From JADHUC01 sp964623055 (GTDB lineage Bacteria > Planctomycetota > Planctomycetia > Pirellulales > Pirellulaceae): 64,000 nt of DNA. Below, one piece after another: positions 17,201 to 26,003 of this stretch. The notes beneath the pieces were generated by a model. It saw only the letters and a list, made by a program, of their open reading frames with translations, made no database searches and was not told where the DNA came from. The DNA is taken from NCBI GenBank assembly GCA_964623055.1, contig CAZURK010000021.1:1-64000 (forward strand), given 5' to 3'. The position numbers were made by a program, and so were the translations under genes. Position 1 is the stretch's first letter, and each line of letters begins with the position of its first letter.

Positions 17201-18678
17201 GCAAGCTGGGCAAGCGGCACACCCTCCCCGAGGATCGGATCGCGCAGCCATACGGATTTCCCCTGGGCAAGCGTCATGTGGCTCTGCCGTGCGACTCGTT
17301 TTTCCGCTGGTACCTGTACGATCTCGTCCAGGGCAGCCTCGATATTGAACGTTTCCGCCACGCGACCATCGTTTGGGGCGATGGACAGGGGAACGTGATC
17401 GTGTTTGAAGAAGGAAAGCGGCTCCTGAAACGGATCTCCGGCGACGATCTATCGGAACAGACGGCCCCATTTCCCTTCGACGGCACCCCGTCGGGATCCT
17501 GCTATTCCGTCCACGGTACCGACTGCCTGGTCACACGCCGCGGCACCGTGTTGTTCCTGGGCCGCGAGGACGGCATCTTCACCTGGACGCCCGACGGCAC
17601 GGTCCAGAACCACGACTGGCGGTGCGGCATTCCCGCCGGGCAAACCAGCGCCGCCCAGGAAGCCCCCGACGGGCGCGTGTGGATCCTGCGGGCCGGCAGA
17701 GTCGTCGTCTTCGACCCGGAGGGAGATCCGAAACTGGACCCGCACCCGTTTTCAGGCTGGCGCGAGATTCCGACCGCAGCCCGAGCCTGTCCGGGATTCG
17801 ATCAGACGGTCTGGTACTGGAAGCACAAGGACGACGTGGTTGTCCGCACCGACGGCCAGCAGGAATCGACGTGGAAGGTAACGCGGCAACGCCGCGATCT
17901 CCGCCCGAAGATTGAGGTCATCTCCGACCAGGGCCAGGCACTGGTCCAAGGGGACCCGAGCCAGTTCTCCCTCCTGCGTCAGGACGGTACCGTCGACGCC
18001 GTCGAGAGCCTCCAGCGTGGCGTCCTGGAGATGGTGCAGCGGGGGGCAAAGGAGTTTCGTACCCCGGTATACTCGAAGTACCCGCCGGTGGTCGCTGACG
18101 ACGTCAAGATCTATTTCGACGGCAAGCTGTTCGACGGAACCGAGTGGCGGGATACCGAATCCGGACGCGCGCTGCTCGACACCACCGGCCGGCTGATGTT
18201 GATGGTCGAGCCCGACACCCGCCGGCCGCCCGACTTCTATCGCTTCAAGGCAACAACGCTCGACGAAGTCGAGGCAAGCGATCGCTTCCTGCTCGACGCC
18301 GTGGGACGCCGCTGGTACGACCCCGGCCTGCTGGAGGCGGAGCCCGGTGTTTACCCAATCGCCGACTGGAAGGAGCAACAAGGGCACAGGCAGTTCCACG
18401 TTGCCCTTTCGCCCGAGGGCCAGTGGCACGCCCCCGTCTCCGATCCGTTGCGCGCGATTCCGTTCGGCGACGGCGGCTTTCTGATACAGAGCAGTTACGG
18501 CAAACAGTATCATCTCGACCGCGAGGGCCTGCGAGAACTCGACCCGGCCGAGTTCCCCTTTGGAAAATACGACGGAGCGGTCCATCGAATGGCGAGAGGC
18601 CGCCTGGCTTGGATCTTCGGGCAAAGCATCTTCATCAGTCCAGCCAACGTCCGTGAGACACTGCGCGAGCGACCCTAA
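14239..18678 (+). CDS. Giant secreted protein with propeller-like repeats, function unknown
   Basis: A 1479-residue protein. The ATG at 14239 follows GAGG with good spacing; a second ATG four codons on is possible. The N-terminus (HVFGSWVGVAIMGVLVVHLDAAPRASA) is a signal peptide. The rest is rich in Trp, Gly and Asp, with recurring units such as DAVGRVWLQ, DAKGNMWAF, DDCDNLWCLG and APDGRVWIL, typical of blades in two-component-regulator or sensor propellers. At about residues 730-800 an Ig-like strand pattern (VDTVGNVSPPAVVRLTRKP) separates two propeller-like halves. No catalytic motif, kinase or anchor is seen. Probably a large exported binding protein. Confidence 0.7.
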   Translation: MGREMKRAHVFGSWVGVAIMGVLVVHLDAAPRASAAQAWRKLPGVPAKPEPYQDGRPRYRLFAHAASGCLYCQAGDEAYGLAVQAGQSEWSKLPLEGSVELGVNAGGEVLARAKQDGSTVFHRLRGLEAEQIARCSLSESGPWYVDAVGRVWLQILDEGYWDKDLLVLEQDKEPQKIDIPAAPYRQRIRLPCEYKPGHVALFFRKSMVWATPKEIVVREPPRFASDGTGSGPLRLGKQFLISGGSNTTGTYVLDARQVDAAPRHLKFGWIWFWPVGSAPDGRALVMGYSSNKPSWYAADASGLVELEGADHVLRAGFRPPAYSYRPHVLQKVCFDSQNNGYLALEDGSLAIFEAKRARLLTSTAGLPLERLCDVALLGDELAMVDPQGQVALWDTSVPLTPMPREDFDRRGRWRLAGPCAVDAKGNMWAFIADFPGHLSRFDGKRWQHRQMELGGRKPHCLTVDDLGNLQVGYEWESEGSDLVTASGVESWTKRHAASDQDYLKAWKEAVRRGAKRFFDGSALRTRSWTNGRWIWLREGRALWDGEIEADYYDRPEYSSWWAEPDGTWYRYNEHRRDNGLGLMVYRQGRWRSATERPHQLILGPDGLQCEDTETPHKAAEGFLAVSWSPNGRLVAHAPGTVLLDEPKSAQVSWAIPLEGNEVYLPVASGGGWVGAYRCYHGVFLRPRQKGKIYEAPHGRFVLEQDNEDRVLTYHPHRDLQLTVQVEKTTAGWKLQPQVAGVPSGEEARFVVFVRGVPQADLQTADSLDFPEKTHVGADVQIWAVDTVGNVSPPAVVRLTRKPSPQALLPEDRKTRWTVLPRLIQGMGARYERRGGLAVGGDGTVFLTRVFERESQSTVLALPPGGSGWSHVPRGYLESSVRLSAHPDGRVFGFGEHVSDSFEFPAYDVSLAGMRLVTRLYDDRGDRARYGWDDCDNLWCLGLRWIGRFDGSAWAQWERPVGYKGSIVPAPGGRAFIFCEGHFWICENGKLGKRHTLPEDRIAQPYGFPLGKRHVALPCDSFFRWYLYDLVQGSLDIERFRHATIVWGDGQGNVIVFEEGKRLLKRISGDDLSEQTAPFPFDGTPSGSCYSVHGTDCLVTRRGTVLFLGREDGIFTWTPDGTVQNHDWRCGIPAGQTSAAQEAPDGRVWILRAGRVVVFDPEGDPKLDPHPFSGWREIPTAARACPGFDQTVWYWKHKDDVVVRTDGQQESTWKVTRQRRDLRPKIEVISDQGQALVQGDPSQFSLLRQDGTVDAVESLQRGVLEMVQRGAKEFRTPVYSKYPPVVADDVKIYFDGKLFDGTEWRDTESGRALLDTTGRLMLMVEPDTRRPPDFYRFKATTLDEVEASDRFLLDAVGRRWYDPGLLEAEPGVYPIADWKEQQGHRQFHVALSPEGQWHAPVSDPLRAIPFGDGGFLIQSSYGKQYHLDREGLRELDPAEFPFGKYDGAVHRMARGRLAWIFGQSIFISPANVRETLRERP

Positions 18679-18780
18679 CGCAATGTCGCGCATATCGGCG
18701 TGGTGCGATTGTCCGGGAATGATGGCGGCCATAGAATGAGTGGATTCAACAATGTCGTGGTACTACACGGGGCCAGCAGC

Positions 18781-20364
18781 ATGAAGAGATACTTGGTTGT
18801 CGTTGTCGTCGTGGCAACAGTTCTGGCCGGAACGGCCGAAGCTGGATCGCCGGTGCCTCCCTTTGAAAGCGATGCTGATTCGATTGGCCGAGGCCGAATT
18901 GATGAATTGGTTGTTGGCAGGTTGAAGCAGTTGGGCATCGAGCCGGCCAAGGTGTGCTCGGACGGGGTCTTCGTGCGCAGGGTCTATCTGGATGTTACCG
19001 GCACGTTGCCCACGGCCGACGAGGCGCAGCAGTTCCTGAACGATGGCGATCCCAACAAACGCCGCAAGCTCGTCGATCGCCTTTTGGCGTCAGAGGAGTT
19101 TGTCGACTATTGGACGATGAAGTGGTGTGATCTGCTGCGCGTCAAATCGGAATTCCCCATCAATCTGTGGCCAAATGCAGTGCAAGCCTACCATCGCTGG
19201 ATTCGGACGTGCGTCAAAGAGAATGTGCCGTACGACCGGTTCGTCCGCGAGATGCTCACGGCCAGTGGCAGCAATTTCCGCAAGCCTCAGGTGAACTTCT
19301 ATCGCGCGGTTCAGAACAGGGAGCCGCACGCCATCGCGCAGGCCGTGGCTCTCAGTTTCATGGGAGTGCGTCAAGAAGGCTGGACCAAGGAGCAGTGGTC
19401 GGGCATGGCGGCGTTCTTCTCGCAAATCGCCTTCAAATCCACCGGCGAATGGAAGGAGGAGATCGTCCTGTTCGATCTCGAACAGGCCTCTACGGAGGCG
19501 GCCGCCAAAACGTTGAAGACGGCCGCGTTTCCCGACGGAACACGCGCCAAATTGTCGCCGGGCCAGGACCCTCGCGAGGTCTTTGCCGACTGGCTGTTGG
19601 CCCCGAAGAACCCTTGGTTTGCGCGTAACATTGCCAATCGCACGTGGTTTTGGCTGCTGGGCCGCGGCATCGTTCATCCGCCGGACGACATCCGCCCGGA
19701 CAACGCTCCCGTCAACCCCGAGTTGCTTGCGTTTCTGGAGCAGGAATTGGTGGCGTCCCAATACGACCTGAAGCATTTGTGCCGGCTGATTTTGAATTCG
19801 ACGACCTATCAGCGTACCCACATCTCGCCAACCGAAGACTCACAAGGCGAGGCGAATTTTGCCTGCTATCCCCTGCGGCGATTGGAGGCCGAGGTGATGA
19901 TCGACGCCCTGTGCCAGATCAGCGGCACGAGGGAACAGTATTCCAGCATTATTCCAGAGCCTTACACGTTCATGCCCGAAGATCAACGCTCGGTGGCGAT
20001 GGCTGATGCCAGCATCACCAGCCCATTCCTGGAGAAATTTGGCCGCTCGTCGCGCGATTCCGGTCTGACGACGGATCGCAGCAACCGCACGACGGCTGCC
20101 CAGCGGCTGCACATGTTGAATTCCAGCCATATCCGACGGAAGATCGAAGGGGGGCCCAAGATGCAACCCCTGATACATTGGACCCGTGAAAAGAGCGAGG
20201 AATCCATCACCGAGCTTTATCTCACGATCCTTTCGCGCTTCCCCACGGAAGAGGAGTTGCAGATCGTGACTGAGCATCGCGACACTGGCTCTGGATCCGG
20301 GAGGGTGTTGCGCGATCTCGCTTGGGCATTGATCAACAGCCCGGAGTTTTCATTCCGGCATTGA
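18781..20364 (+). CDS. DUF1549/DUF1553 (planctomycete PSCyt2/PSD1) protein
   Basis: A 527-residue protein. The start at 18781 is chosen because MKRYLVVVVVVATVLAGTAEA is a signal peptide; in-frame ATGs at 18700 and 18736 give an unlikely N-terminus. The N-terminal half matches DUF1549 (FVRRVYLDVTGTLPTADEAQQF, KLVDRLLASEEF..YW..KWCDLLR); the C-terminal half matches DUF1553 (NPWFARNIANRTWFWLLGRGIVHPPDD, LILNSTTYQR, YPLRRLEAEVMIDALCQISG, LALINSPEF-like end). No haem CxxCH motif is present, so this is the form without PSCyt1. The family is expanded in planctomycetes with no proven function. The next genes (DUF1501, PPC protein) are its usual neighbours. Confidence 0.92.
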   Translation: MKRYLVVVVVVATVLAGTAEAGSPVPPFESDADSIGRGRIDELVVGRLKQLGIEPAKVCSDGVFVRRVYLDVTGTLPTADEAQQFLNDGDPNKRRKLVDRLLASEEFVDYWTMKWCDLLRVKSEFPINLWPNAVQAYHRWIRTCVKENVPYDRFVREMLTASGSNFRKPQVNFYRAVQNREPHAIAQAVALSFMGVRQEGWTKEQWSGMAAFFSQIAFKSTGEWKEEIVLFDLEQASTEAAAKTLKTAAFPDGTRAKLSPGQDPREVFADWLLAPKNPWFARNIANRTWFWLLGRGIVHPPDDIRPDNAPVNPELLAFLEQELVASQYDLKHLCRLILNSTTYQRTHISPTEDSQGEANFACYPLRRLEAEVMIDALCQISGTREQYSSIIPEPYTFMPEDQRSVAMADASITSPFLEKFGRSSRDSGLTTDRSNRTTAAQRLHMLNSSHIRRKIEGGPKMQPLIHWTREKSEESITELYLTILSRFPTEEELQIVTEHRDTGSGSGRVLRDLAWALINSPEFSFRH

Positions 20365-20642
20365 GGCGACGGTAGGCGTTCCGAAACGAACCTAACTCAG
20401 CATGGCGAATACGATTGACATCCCTAGCATAATCGACGTTCAAACAATAGCGCCGAGAGCAAGAATATCCGTGTGTCTCGATCCGTGTGCGTTTCGCCCA
20501 CTTTGCTTTCGCACGCGGATAGAAACACACGGATGGGGGGCCAACTGAATCGGCACGTGATAGCACACCATACAGGTCGTAGGATAACTCGTTACCTTCG
20601 TTGTCGAAATCTAACCGTCGAGTTAGGAACAAGGTAGAGAAA
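20365..20642. other. Intergenic region with inverted repeat
   Basis: About 280 bp between the DUF1553 and DUF1501 genes. An imperfect inverted repeat covers 20467-20534: ATCCGTGTGT at 20467 pairs with ACACACGGAT ending at 20534, and the inner ATCCGTGTGCG pairs with CGCACGCGGAT. This separates two genes usually in one operon. No gene is supported here. Confidence 0.6.
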
Positions 20643-22034
20643 ATGAGCACGAAACATCCATCGGTTGCAGTGCCTTTGAACGTTCGCGAAGTTGATCGAG
20701 GAGTACCAATCTCGCGGCGCGAGGCGGTGCGCTGCGGGCTGGCCGGCGCGGCGGGGTTGCTGCTGGCAGGCCGCCACGCGGCGGGCGCGAAGCCGCCGAA
20801 GGCCAAGGCCAAGTCGGTCATCCAGATCTGGCTGGCCGGCGGACCGCCGCACCTGGACACCTTCGACCCGAAGCCGGAAGCGGGCAACGACTATTGCGGT
20901 CCGTTGATCAAACCGATCCAGACGAACGTGGACGGGATCCGGATCGGCGAACTGCTGCCGCGGTTGGCGAAGCAGGCCGACAAATACTCCATCATTCGCA
21001 GCATGACCCACGGCAACAACGGCCACGAGACGGCGGCCTATCTGACGCAAACCGGCAGGCGTCCAGGTGATCGGCTGGTCTATCCCTGTGCCGGCGCCGT
21101 GGTCTCGTTGTTCAAGGGTTATGACGCCGGCTACAAGGGCCTGCTCCCGCCGTACATTGTGCTGACCCAGTCGCAAGGGCGGTTCTCCGAGGCCGGCTTC
21201 CTGGGGCCGCGATATTTGCCCTTCGCTACCGGCGGCGATCCGTCGCAGTCCGTGTTTGCGGTGGAAGGTGTCGTCTCCCAAGGCATCTCGCAGGAACAGC
21301 AGAAAGGTCGCCGCGACTTCTTGCGCAAGCTCGACACGTTCGGCCGAAGCGCCAAAGGCAACGCGGCGCTGACCTCGTTCTACGAATCGGAGGAGCAGGC
21401 CTACGACATGATCGTGGGCGACGGCGCCAAGGCGTTTGATCTGTCAACGGAGGATGCGGCGCTGAGAAGCCGGTACGGCCATATGCCGTGGAGCGAGACG
21501 GCGCTGACCAGGTTCGGCCAGTGTTGCCTGGTCGCGCGGCGTTTGGTCGAGCGCGGTGTCCCCTACATCACCATCAACTTCGGCGGATGGGACACACATA
21601 CGGAACATTTCCGGAGAATGCAGCAACTGCTGCCCGAGTTGGATCAGGGTATGGCGATGCTGATCGAGGATCTGTCGGATCGGGGCCTGTTGGATAGCAC
21701 GGCCATCTGGTGGAGCGGTGAATTCGGCCGCACGCCCAAAATCGACTGGAAACCGCCTTGGAACGGCGGACGTGGGCATTACGGCAGGTGCTTTTCGGCC
21801 GTGGTCGCCGGCGGCGGATTCAAAGGGGGCCAAGTAGTTGGCGAGTCGGATGCGAAAGGCGAAGAGGTCAAGGATCGCCCCGTGTACCCCTGCGACCTGA
21901 TCGGCAGCATATACGAGTTAATGGGGCTCGACGCCGACGGGGCGCTACCCAATCCACTGGGCTTGGCACTGACCGTGACGCCGAACGCTGCGGATGGCAT
22001 TCCCATGGCCGGGCGCCTGAAAGAGATTATGTAA
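20643..22034 (+). CDS. DUF1501-family protein (Tat-exported, sulfatase-like fold)
   Basis: A 463-residue protein starting at ATG 20643 rather than the in-frame ATG at 20601, because the N-terminus then leads into a twin-arginine signal (SRREAVRCGLAGAAGLLLAG). DUF1501 hallmarks are IQIWLAGGPPHLDTFDPKPEAG near the mature N-terminus, SIIRSMTHGNNGHETAAYLTQTGR, and ITINFGGWDTHTEHFRRM with STAIWWSGEFGRTPKI and GRGHYGRCFSAVVAGGGFKGG later. DUF1501 is related to alkaline phosphatase/sulfatase folds; no enzyme activity is established. It is the standard partner of the upstream DUF1549/DUF1553 protein. Confidence 0.92.
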   Translation: MSTKHPSVAVPLNVREVDRGVPISRREAVRCGLAGAAGLLLAGRHAAGAKPPKAKAKSVIQIWLAGGPPHLDTFDPKPEAGNDYCGPLIKPIQTNVDGIRIGELLPRLAKQADKYSIIRSMTHGNNGHETAAYLTQTGRRPGDRLVYPCAGAVVSLFKGYDAGYKGLLPPYIVLTQSQGRFSEAGFLGPRYLPFATGGDPSQSVFAVEGVVSQGISQEQQKGRRDFLRKLDTFGRSAKGNAALTSFYESEEQAYDMIVGDGAKAFDLSTEDAALRSRYGHMPWSETALTRFGQCCLVARRLVERGVPYITINFGGWDTHTEHFRRMQQLLPELDQGMAMLIEDLSDRGLLDSTAIWWSGEFGRTPKIDWKPPWNGGRGHYGRCFSAVVAGGGFKGGQVVGESDAKGEEVKDRPVYPCDLIGSIYELMGLDADGALPNPLGLALTVTPNAADGIPMAGRLKEIM

Positions 22035-22053
22035 GCGGCCTTGATCGCAAGTG

Positions 22054-22125
22054 CGTGGGGCACGTTTCCAACGTGCCGTACCTCCCAATTTCCAAGACAT
22101 TGGCACGTTAGAAACGTGCCCCACG
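22054..22125. repeat. Inverted repeat GGCACGTTTCCAACGTGCC type
   Basis: Arm 22054-22077 (CGTGGGGCACG, then TTTCCAACGTGCC) pairs with 22102-22125 (GGCACGTTAGAAACGTGCC, then CCACG). Each arm also contains the GCACGTT/AACGTGC palindrome. The right arm ends at the ribosome site of the PPC gene (GAGGAG), so a folded transcript could limit ribosome access. Confidence 0.75.
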
Positions 22126-22136
22126 AGGAGGACGGA

Positions 22137-24461
22137 ATGAGCCGATCTCGACTTATGATGGTGTGGGGTTTGGCGATCTTGCTGACTTCCTTTTCCGCGG
22201 CATGGGCGCAGGAGATTAGGCCACAACTTGGCTACATATACCCGGCCGGCGGGCGCCAGGGGACCACGTTTCAGATCACGCTGGGTGGGCGGTACCTGGA
22301 CCGTATCAAACGTGTGTATTTCTACGGTTCCGGCGTTGAGGCGAGAGTGCTCAACACGATCGATCCCATCAAGTCGGAGGAGGTCGGCGCTCTTCGGCAA
22401 AAGCTCAGGAAACTCAATTCGGTCGCGTTTGACAAGCGGGACGAAAAGACCCGCTTGGAGATCGCCGGGATCGAAAGAAAGATTGCCAACTACCTGGGCG
22501 AGACAACGCGACGGCGAGCCCAGCCTGCCATCAGCGAAGCCTTGGCGCTCGAAGTCACGATCGCAGCAGACGCAGAACCGGGCCGGCGAGAAATGAGAGT
22601 GGAGTCGTCGCGGGGTGTATCGAATCCGTTCCGGTTCTGTGTGGGCCGGCTGCCCGAGTTCTACGAGCAGGTGCCGGGGCTCGATCCGGAAGCGCAGGGC
22701 TACCCAAGCCCACTCCGCTTTCCGCCCAAGGTGACAACGGACATCACACTGCCGGCCGTGGCCAACGGTCAGCTTGTCCCCCACGAGCCGGACTATGTCA
22801 ACTGGCAAGCCAGGCGGTTCACGCCCGGCGACTCTGACCGCTTCCGCTTCGAGGCCCGAAAGGGGCAACGCTTGGTCATCGCCGCCGCCGCGCGGGAATT
22901 GCTTCCCTACTTGGCCGACGCCGTGCCCGGCTGGTTCCAGGCCACGTTGACGCTGTACGATGCCGACGGAAACGAGTTGGCCTACCACGACGACTACCAC
23001 TTCCATCCCGATCCGGTCCTCTTGTTCGAGGTCCCGGAGGACGGACAATACGTCGTCGAAATCAAAGACGCCATCTATCGCGGTCGTCCGGATTTCGTGT
23101 ATCGCATCACTATCGGCGAGATTCCTTTCGTCACCAGCATCTTTCCGTTGGGCGGCCCTGCCGGAGGGCAAACCGCCGTCGAATTGACGGGCTGGAACTT
23201 GCCGGTGGACAAGTTGGCCATGGACACGAGGGACAAGGTCGCAGGAGTACATCCCCTTTCTGTTCGCAAGGGAGATACGATCTCCAACGCGGTTCCGTTC
23301 GCAGTCGACACGCTGCCGGAATGCCTGGAAAAGGAATCAAACGACTCGCCATCAGCCGCGCAGCGGGTGACGCTTCCCGTGATCGTCAACGGCCGGATGA
23401 ATCGTCCCGGCGATTGGGATGTGTTCCGTATCGAGGGCCGTGCCGGCGAGCAACTCATCGCGGAAGTCACGGCACGCAGGCTTGCTTCGCCGTTGGATTC
23501 CGTGCTCGAGCTGACCGATGCCGCGGGCAAGCGAGTCGCCTTCAATGACGACCATGACGACAAGGCCGACGCGCTAAACACACACCACGCCGATTCGCTG
23601 ATCCATGTCACGTTGCCCGCCGACGGGACCTACTTCCTTCGCCTGGGAGATGCCCAGCACGAGGGCGGCCCGAAATATGCCTATCGTCTACGCATTAGCC
23701 CGCCACGACCCGATTTCGCGCTGCGCGTAGTACCGTCCGCCATCAATGCCGTTTCCTGGCAGCTAAAGCCCATCACGGTTTTCGCCCTGCGCAAGGACGG
23801 GTTCGACGGCGAGATTGTCCTCTCTTTTCAAGGCGACCCCGCGGGAATCCTGATGGATGGCGGCTTAGTGCCGGCTGGCCAAGACAAGGTCCGTGTTACG
23901 TTGGCGCTCGCACGGTGGTTGGGCTTTGAACCGCTCAGCCTTTGTCTGCAAGGCCGAGCCACGATCGACGGCGAAGAGGTCGTGCGCGCCGCCGTGCCCG
24001 CCGAAGATATGATGCAGGCCTTTATCTACAGGCACTTAGTGCCCGTCGAAGAGCTGACACTCGTTTTGCCAGGTTCCGGCTCTCCACCGAAACGCCCCGA
24101 GGATCCCAGTACTTTCCAGAGCATGTGGTCGCTACTTGTCGAGCTACCGATAAAGATCCCCGCCGGCGGGGACGCCGAGGTGCTAGCCCGTGCGCCTTGG
24201 GACGCGACCAGGGGTGAAATCCAACTCGAATTGAGCGATCCGCCAGAGGGAATTACCGTCGAGTTTGTGTCCTGCGTGGACCGGACCGTGACGTTGGTGC
24301 TGCACAGCGACGCCGAAAAGGCCAAGCCGGGGCTGAAAGGAAACCTGATCGCCAATGGGTATCAGAAGAGAACGGAAACAAACAAAGAGGGAAAGACGCG
24401 AGAGTACCGCTCTTTCCTAGGCCCGTTGCCGGCCATACCTTTCGATGTCATCGAACCCTAG
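22137..24461 (+). CDS. Secreted PPC-domain protein
   Basis: A 774-residue protein starting at ATG 22137 with GAGGAGG upstream; the longer frame from 22041 translates the inverted repeat and is rejected. A signal peptide (LMMVWGLAILLTSFSAAWA) is followed by an Ig/IPT-like region (QLGYIYPAGGRQGTTFQITLGGRYL) and at least two bacterial pre-peptidase C-terminal (PPC) domains, near residues 215-330 (DSDRFRFEARKGQRLVI...LTLYDADGNELAYHDDY) and 395-500 (GDWDVFRIEGRAGEQLIAEV...LELTDAAGKRVAFNDDH). PPC domains are non-catalytic beta-sandwiches of exported proteins. It follows the DUF1501 gene, the common planctomycete order. Confidence 0.88.
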   Translation: MSRSRLMMVWGLAILLTSFSAAWAQEIRPQLGYIYPAGGRQGTTFQITLGGRYLDRIKRVYFYGSGVEARVLNTIDPIKSEEVGALRQKLRKLNSVAFDKRDEKTRLEIAGIERKIANYLGETTRRRAQPAISEALALEVTIAADAEPGRREMRVESSRGVSNPFRFCVGRLPEFYEQVPGLDPEAQGYPSPLRFPPKVTTDITLPAVANGQLVPHEPDYVNWQARRFTPGDSDRFRFEARKGQRLVIAAAARELLPYLADAVPGWFQATLTLYDADGNELAYHDDYHFHPDPVLLFEVPEDGQYVVEIKDAIYRGRPDFVYRITIGEIPFVTSIFPLGGPAGGQTAVELTGWNLPVDKLAMDTRDKVAGVHPLSVRKGDTISNAVPFAVDTLPECLEKESNDSPSAAQRVTLPVIVNGRMNRPGDWDVFRIEGRAGEQLIAEVTARRLASPLDSVLELTDAAGKRVAFNDDHDDKADALNTHHADSLIHVTLPADGTYFLRLGDAQHEGGPKYAYRLRISPPRPDFALRVVPSAINAVSWQLKPITVFALRKDGFDGEIVLSFQGDPAGILMDGGLVPAGQDKVRVTLALARWLGFEPLSLCLQGRATIDGEEVVRAAVPAEDMMQAFIYRHLVPVEELTLVLPGSGSPPKRPEDPSTFQSMWSLLVELPIKIPAGGDAEVLARAPWDATRGEIQLELSDPPEGITVEFVSCVDRTVTLVLHSDAEKAKPGLKGNLIANGYQKRTETNKEGKTREYRSFLGPLPAIPFDVIEP

Positions 24462-24561
24462 CCGCGCTGCGCTCAACTCCCAACGCCACGAAGTCGCCAC
24501 CCACAGCAACGTGCCGAAAGACACAGGACGGACGACGATCATTCGACGACAGGGAGGCTCG

Positions 24562-25875
24562 ATGCACTCCAACGAATACCGCATTCCTTTTGGCGAGCAC
24601 CGCGAGTTGGTGCTCACCCTGCCTGAAGACTGGGAAGTCATTGGCGTATGCGATCCCAGGGGCGTGAAGCCGTGCAGGAACGTGGAGTCCGAGACGCTGT
24701 CCGCCATAACAGCACCCTTCGGAAAAGCGCCGTTGGCGGAGTTGGCCGCAAGGGCCGAAACCGTTGCCGTGGTGGTCGACGATGTCTCTCGCCCGACGCC
24801 CATTCACCTGCTCTTCGAATCGGTTATGCGAGTTGTCGAGGGTGCTGGCGTAAAGGCGGAGAACGTGACGGTCTTGACGGCCCTGGGTGTTCACCGGCCG
24901 ATGACCGACGAGGAGATTCTCGGCAAGATCGGAGAATGGGGCACAGCCAGATACAAGGTCGTCAATCACGAGTCCGATCCGGGCGATCACTTGGTGAAAC
25001 TTGGAAAGACTAAACGCGGCACCGAGGTCTGGGTCAACCGGATCGTGGCGGAAGCGGACCTGGTCGTATCGTTTGGCTGCATCGAGCCGCATACGATCGC
25101 AGGCTTTGGCGGCGGCTACAAGAACCTCTTCCCTGGCGTGGCCGGCAAACCGACCATCGCTACCAATCATGCGCTCAACACGACGCCCTCCATGTACGCG
25201 GCCGTGGGCATGAAACCCGAGGACAACCCGATGCGGTGCGACCTGGAGGAATGCGGCTCGATGATCGAGCCGCCCGTGTTTGCTGTCAACGCGATCCTGG
25301 ACGGCAATCTGGATGTCGTGAGGATTGTTGCAGGGGACGGTGTCGACGCTCATCGCGAAGGGATCGATACGTGCCGTGAAGTATTCGGAGTCGAGATCCC
25401 TAAACAAGCCGACGTGCTGATCACCTGTTCTCATCCGCTGAACACGGACTTCCGGCAGGGCTTCAAATCGCTGGCCAATTCGATCGGCGCTGTCCGCAAG
25501 GGCGGCTTGCTTCTGAACCTGGTCGCCGCGGAGATGGGTCTGGGCGATCTGAGTATTCCCAAAAGAAGCATGCTCGTCGGCAAGCGGGGCATACGCATGC
25601 TGTCGAGAATCCTCTCGCCGCTGGTCGGTCGCTTTACGTTCGGCATGAAGGAAGAGGAACTGTTTTTTGTCTACTTCGCTTTACAGGCGTTTAGGCGAAA
25701 CGATATCTATTTCCTCTCGCCGAACGTACCGCACGCGTTCGTCGAGAAGATGCCATTTCTCGACGTCTCAGATTCGGTCGACGAGATGCTGCAAAAGGCC
25801 CAAAGAGCGATGCCAGGCCCTGCCACCGTGCTGATCTTCCCATCCGGCGGTGTTACCTACCCGATCCTTCCCTGA
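24562..25875 (+). CDS. LarA/DUF2088-family protein (lactate racemase-like)
   Basis: A 437-residue protein. ATG 24562 has AGGGAGG at 24551-24557; the longer frame from 24445 is not supported. The N-terminal DUF2088 domain shows VVVDDVSRPTP and LTALGVHRPMTDEEI, where the His matches a cofactor-binding residue of LarA. The second part has IAGFGGGYKNLFPGVAG, with the Lys at the position that tethers the nickel-pincer nucleotide cofactor in lactate racemase, then TNHALN with a candidate nickel-ligand His. So it may be a nickel-pincer racemase or epimerase; many homologues act on 2-hydroxy acids other than lactate. No cofactor-synthesis genes (larB, larC, larE) are in the window. Cytoplasmic. Confidence 0.85.
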   Translation: MHSNEYRIPFGEHRELVLTLPEDWEVIGVCDPRGVKPCRNVESETLSAITAPFGKAPLAELAARAETVAVVVDDVSRPTPIHLLFESVMRVVEGAGVKAENVTVLTALGVHRPMTDEEILGKIGEWGTARYKVVNHESDPGDHLVKLGKTKRGTEVWVNRIVAEADLVVSFGCIEPHTIAGFGGGYKNLFPGVAGKPTIATNHALNTTPSMYAAVGMKPEDNPMRCDLEECGSMIEPPVFAVNAILDGNLDVVRIVAGDGVDAHREGIDTCREVFGVEIPKQADVLITCSHPLNTDFRQGFKSLANSIGAVRKGGLLLNLVAAEMGLGDLSIPKRSMLVGKRGIRMLSRILSPLVGRFTFGMKEEELFFVYFALQAFRRNDIYFLSPNVPHAFVEKMPFLDVSDSVDEMLQKAQRAMPGPATVLIFPSGGVTYPILP

Positions 25876-26003
25876 CCCTATCGCCGTTCTCAGGTGAGCA
25901 CGGGACTGGCAACGCAAACGACATCGACCAACGGCCAGGGCATTCTCCTCAACGCGCTTGCCAGGATTGCGGCGAGAACGAGAAGGTCTGCCGCCCCCGC
26001 CGC

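Noticed and set aside
22041..22136. Upstream extension of the PPC gene
   Set aside because: It translates the inverted repeat; the ATG at 22137 has GAGGAGG and a signal peptide.
21945..23252. 435-codon minus-strand frame opposite the DUF1501 end and PPC gene
   Set aside because: It crosses two genuine plus-strand genes and the inverted repeat between them; no coding features.
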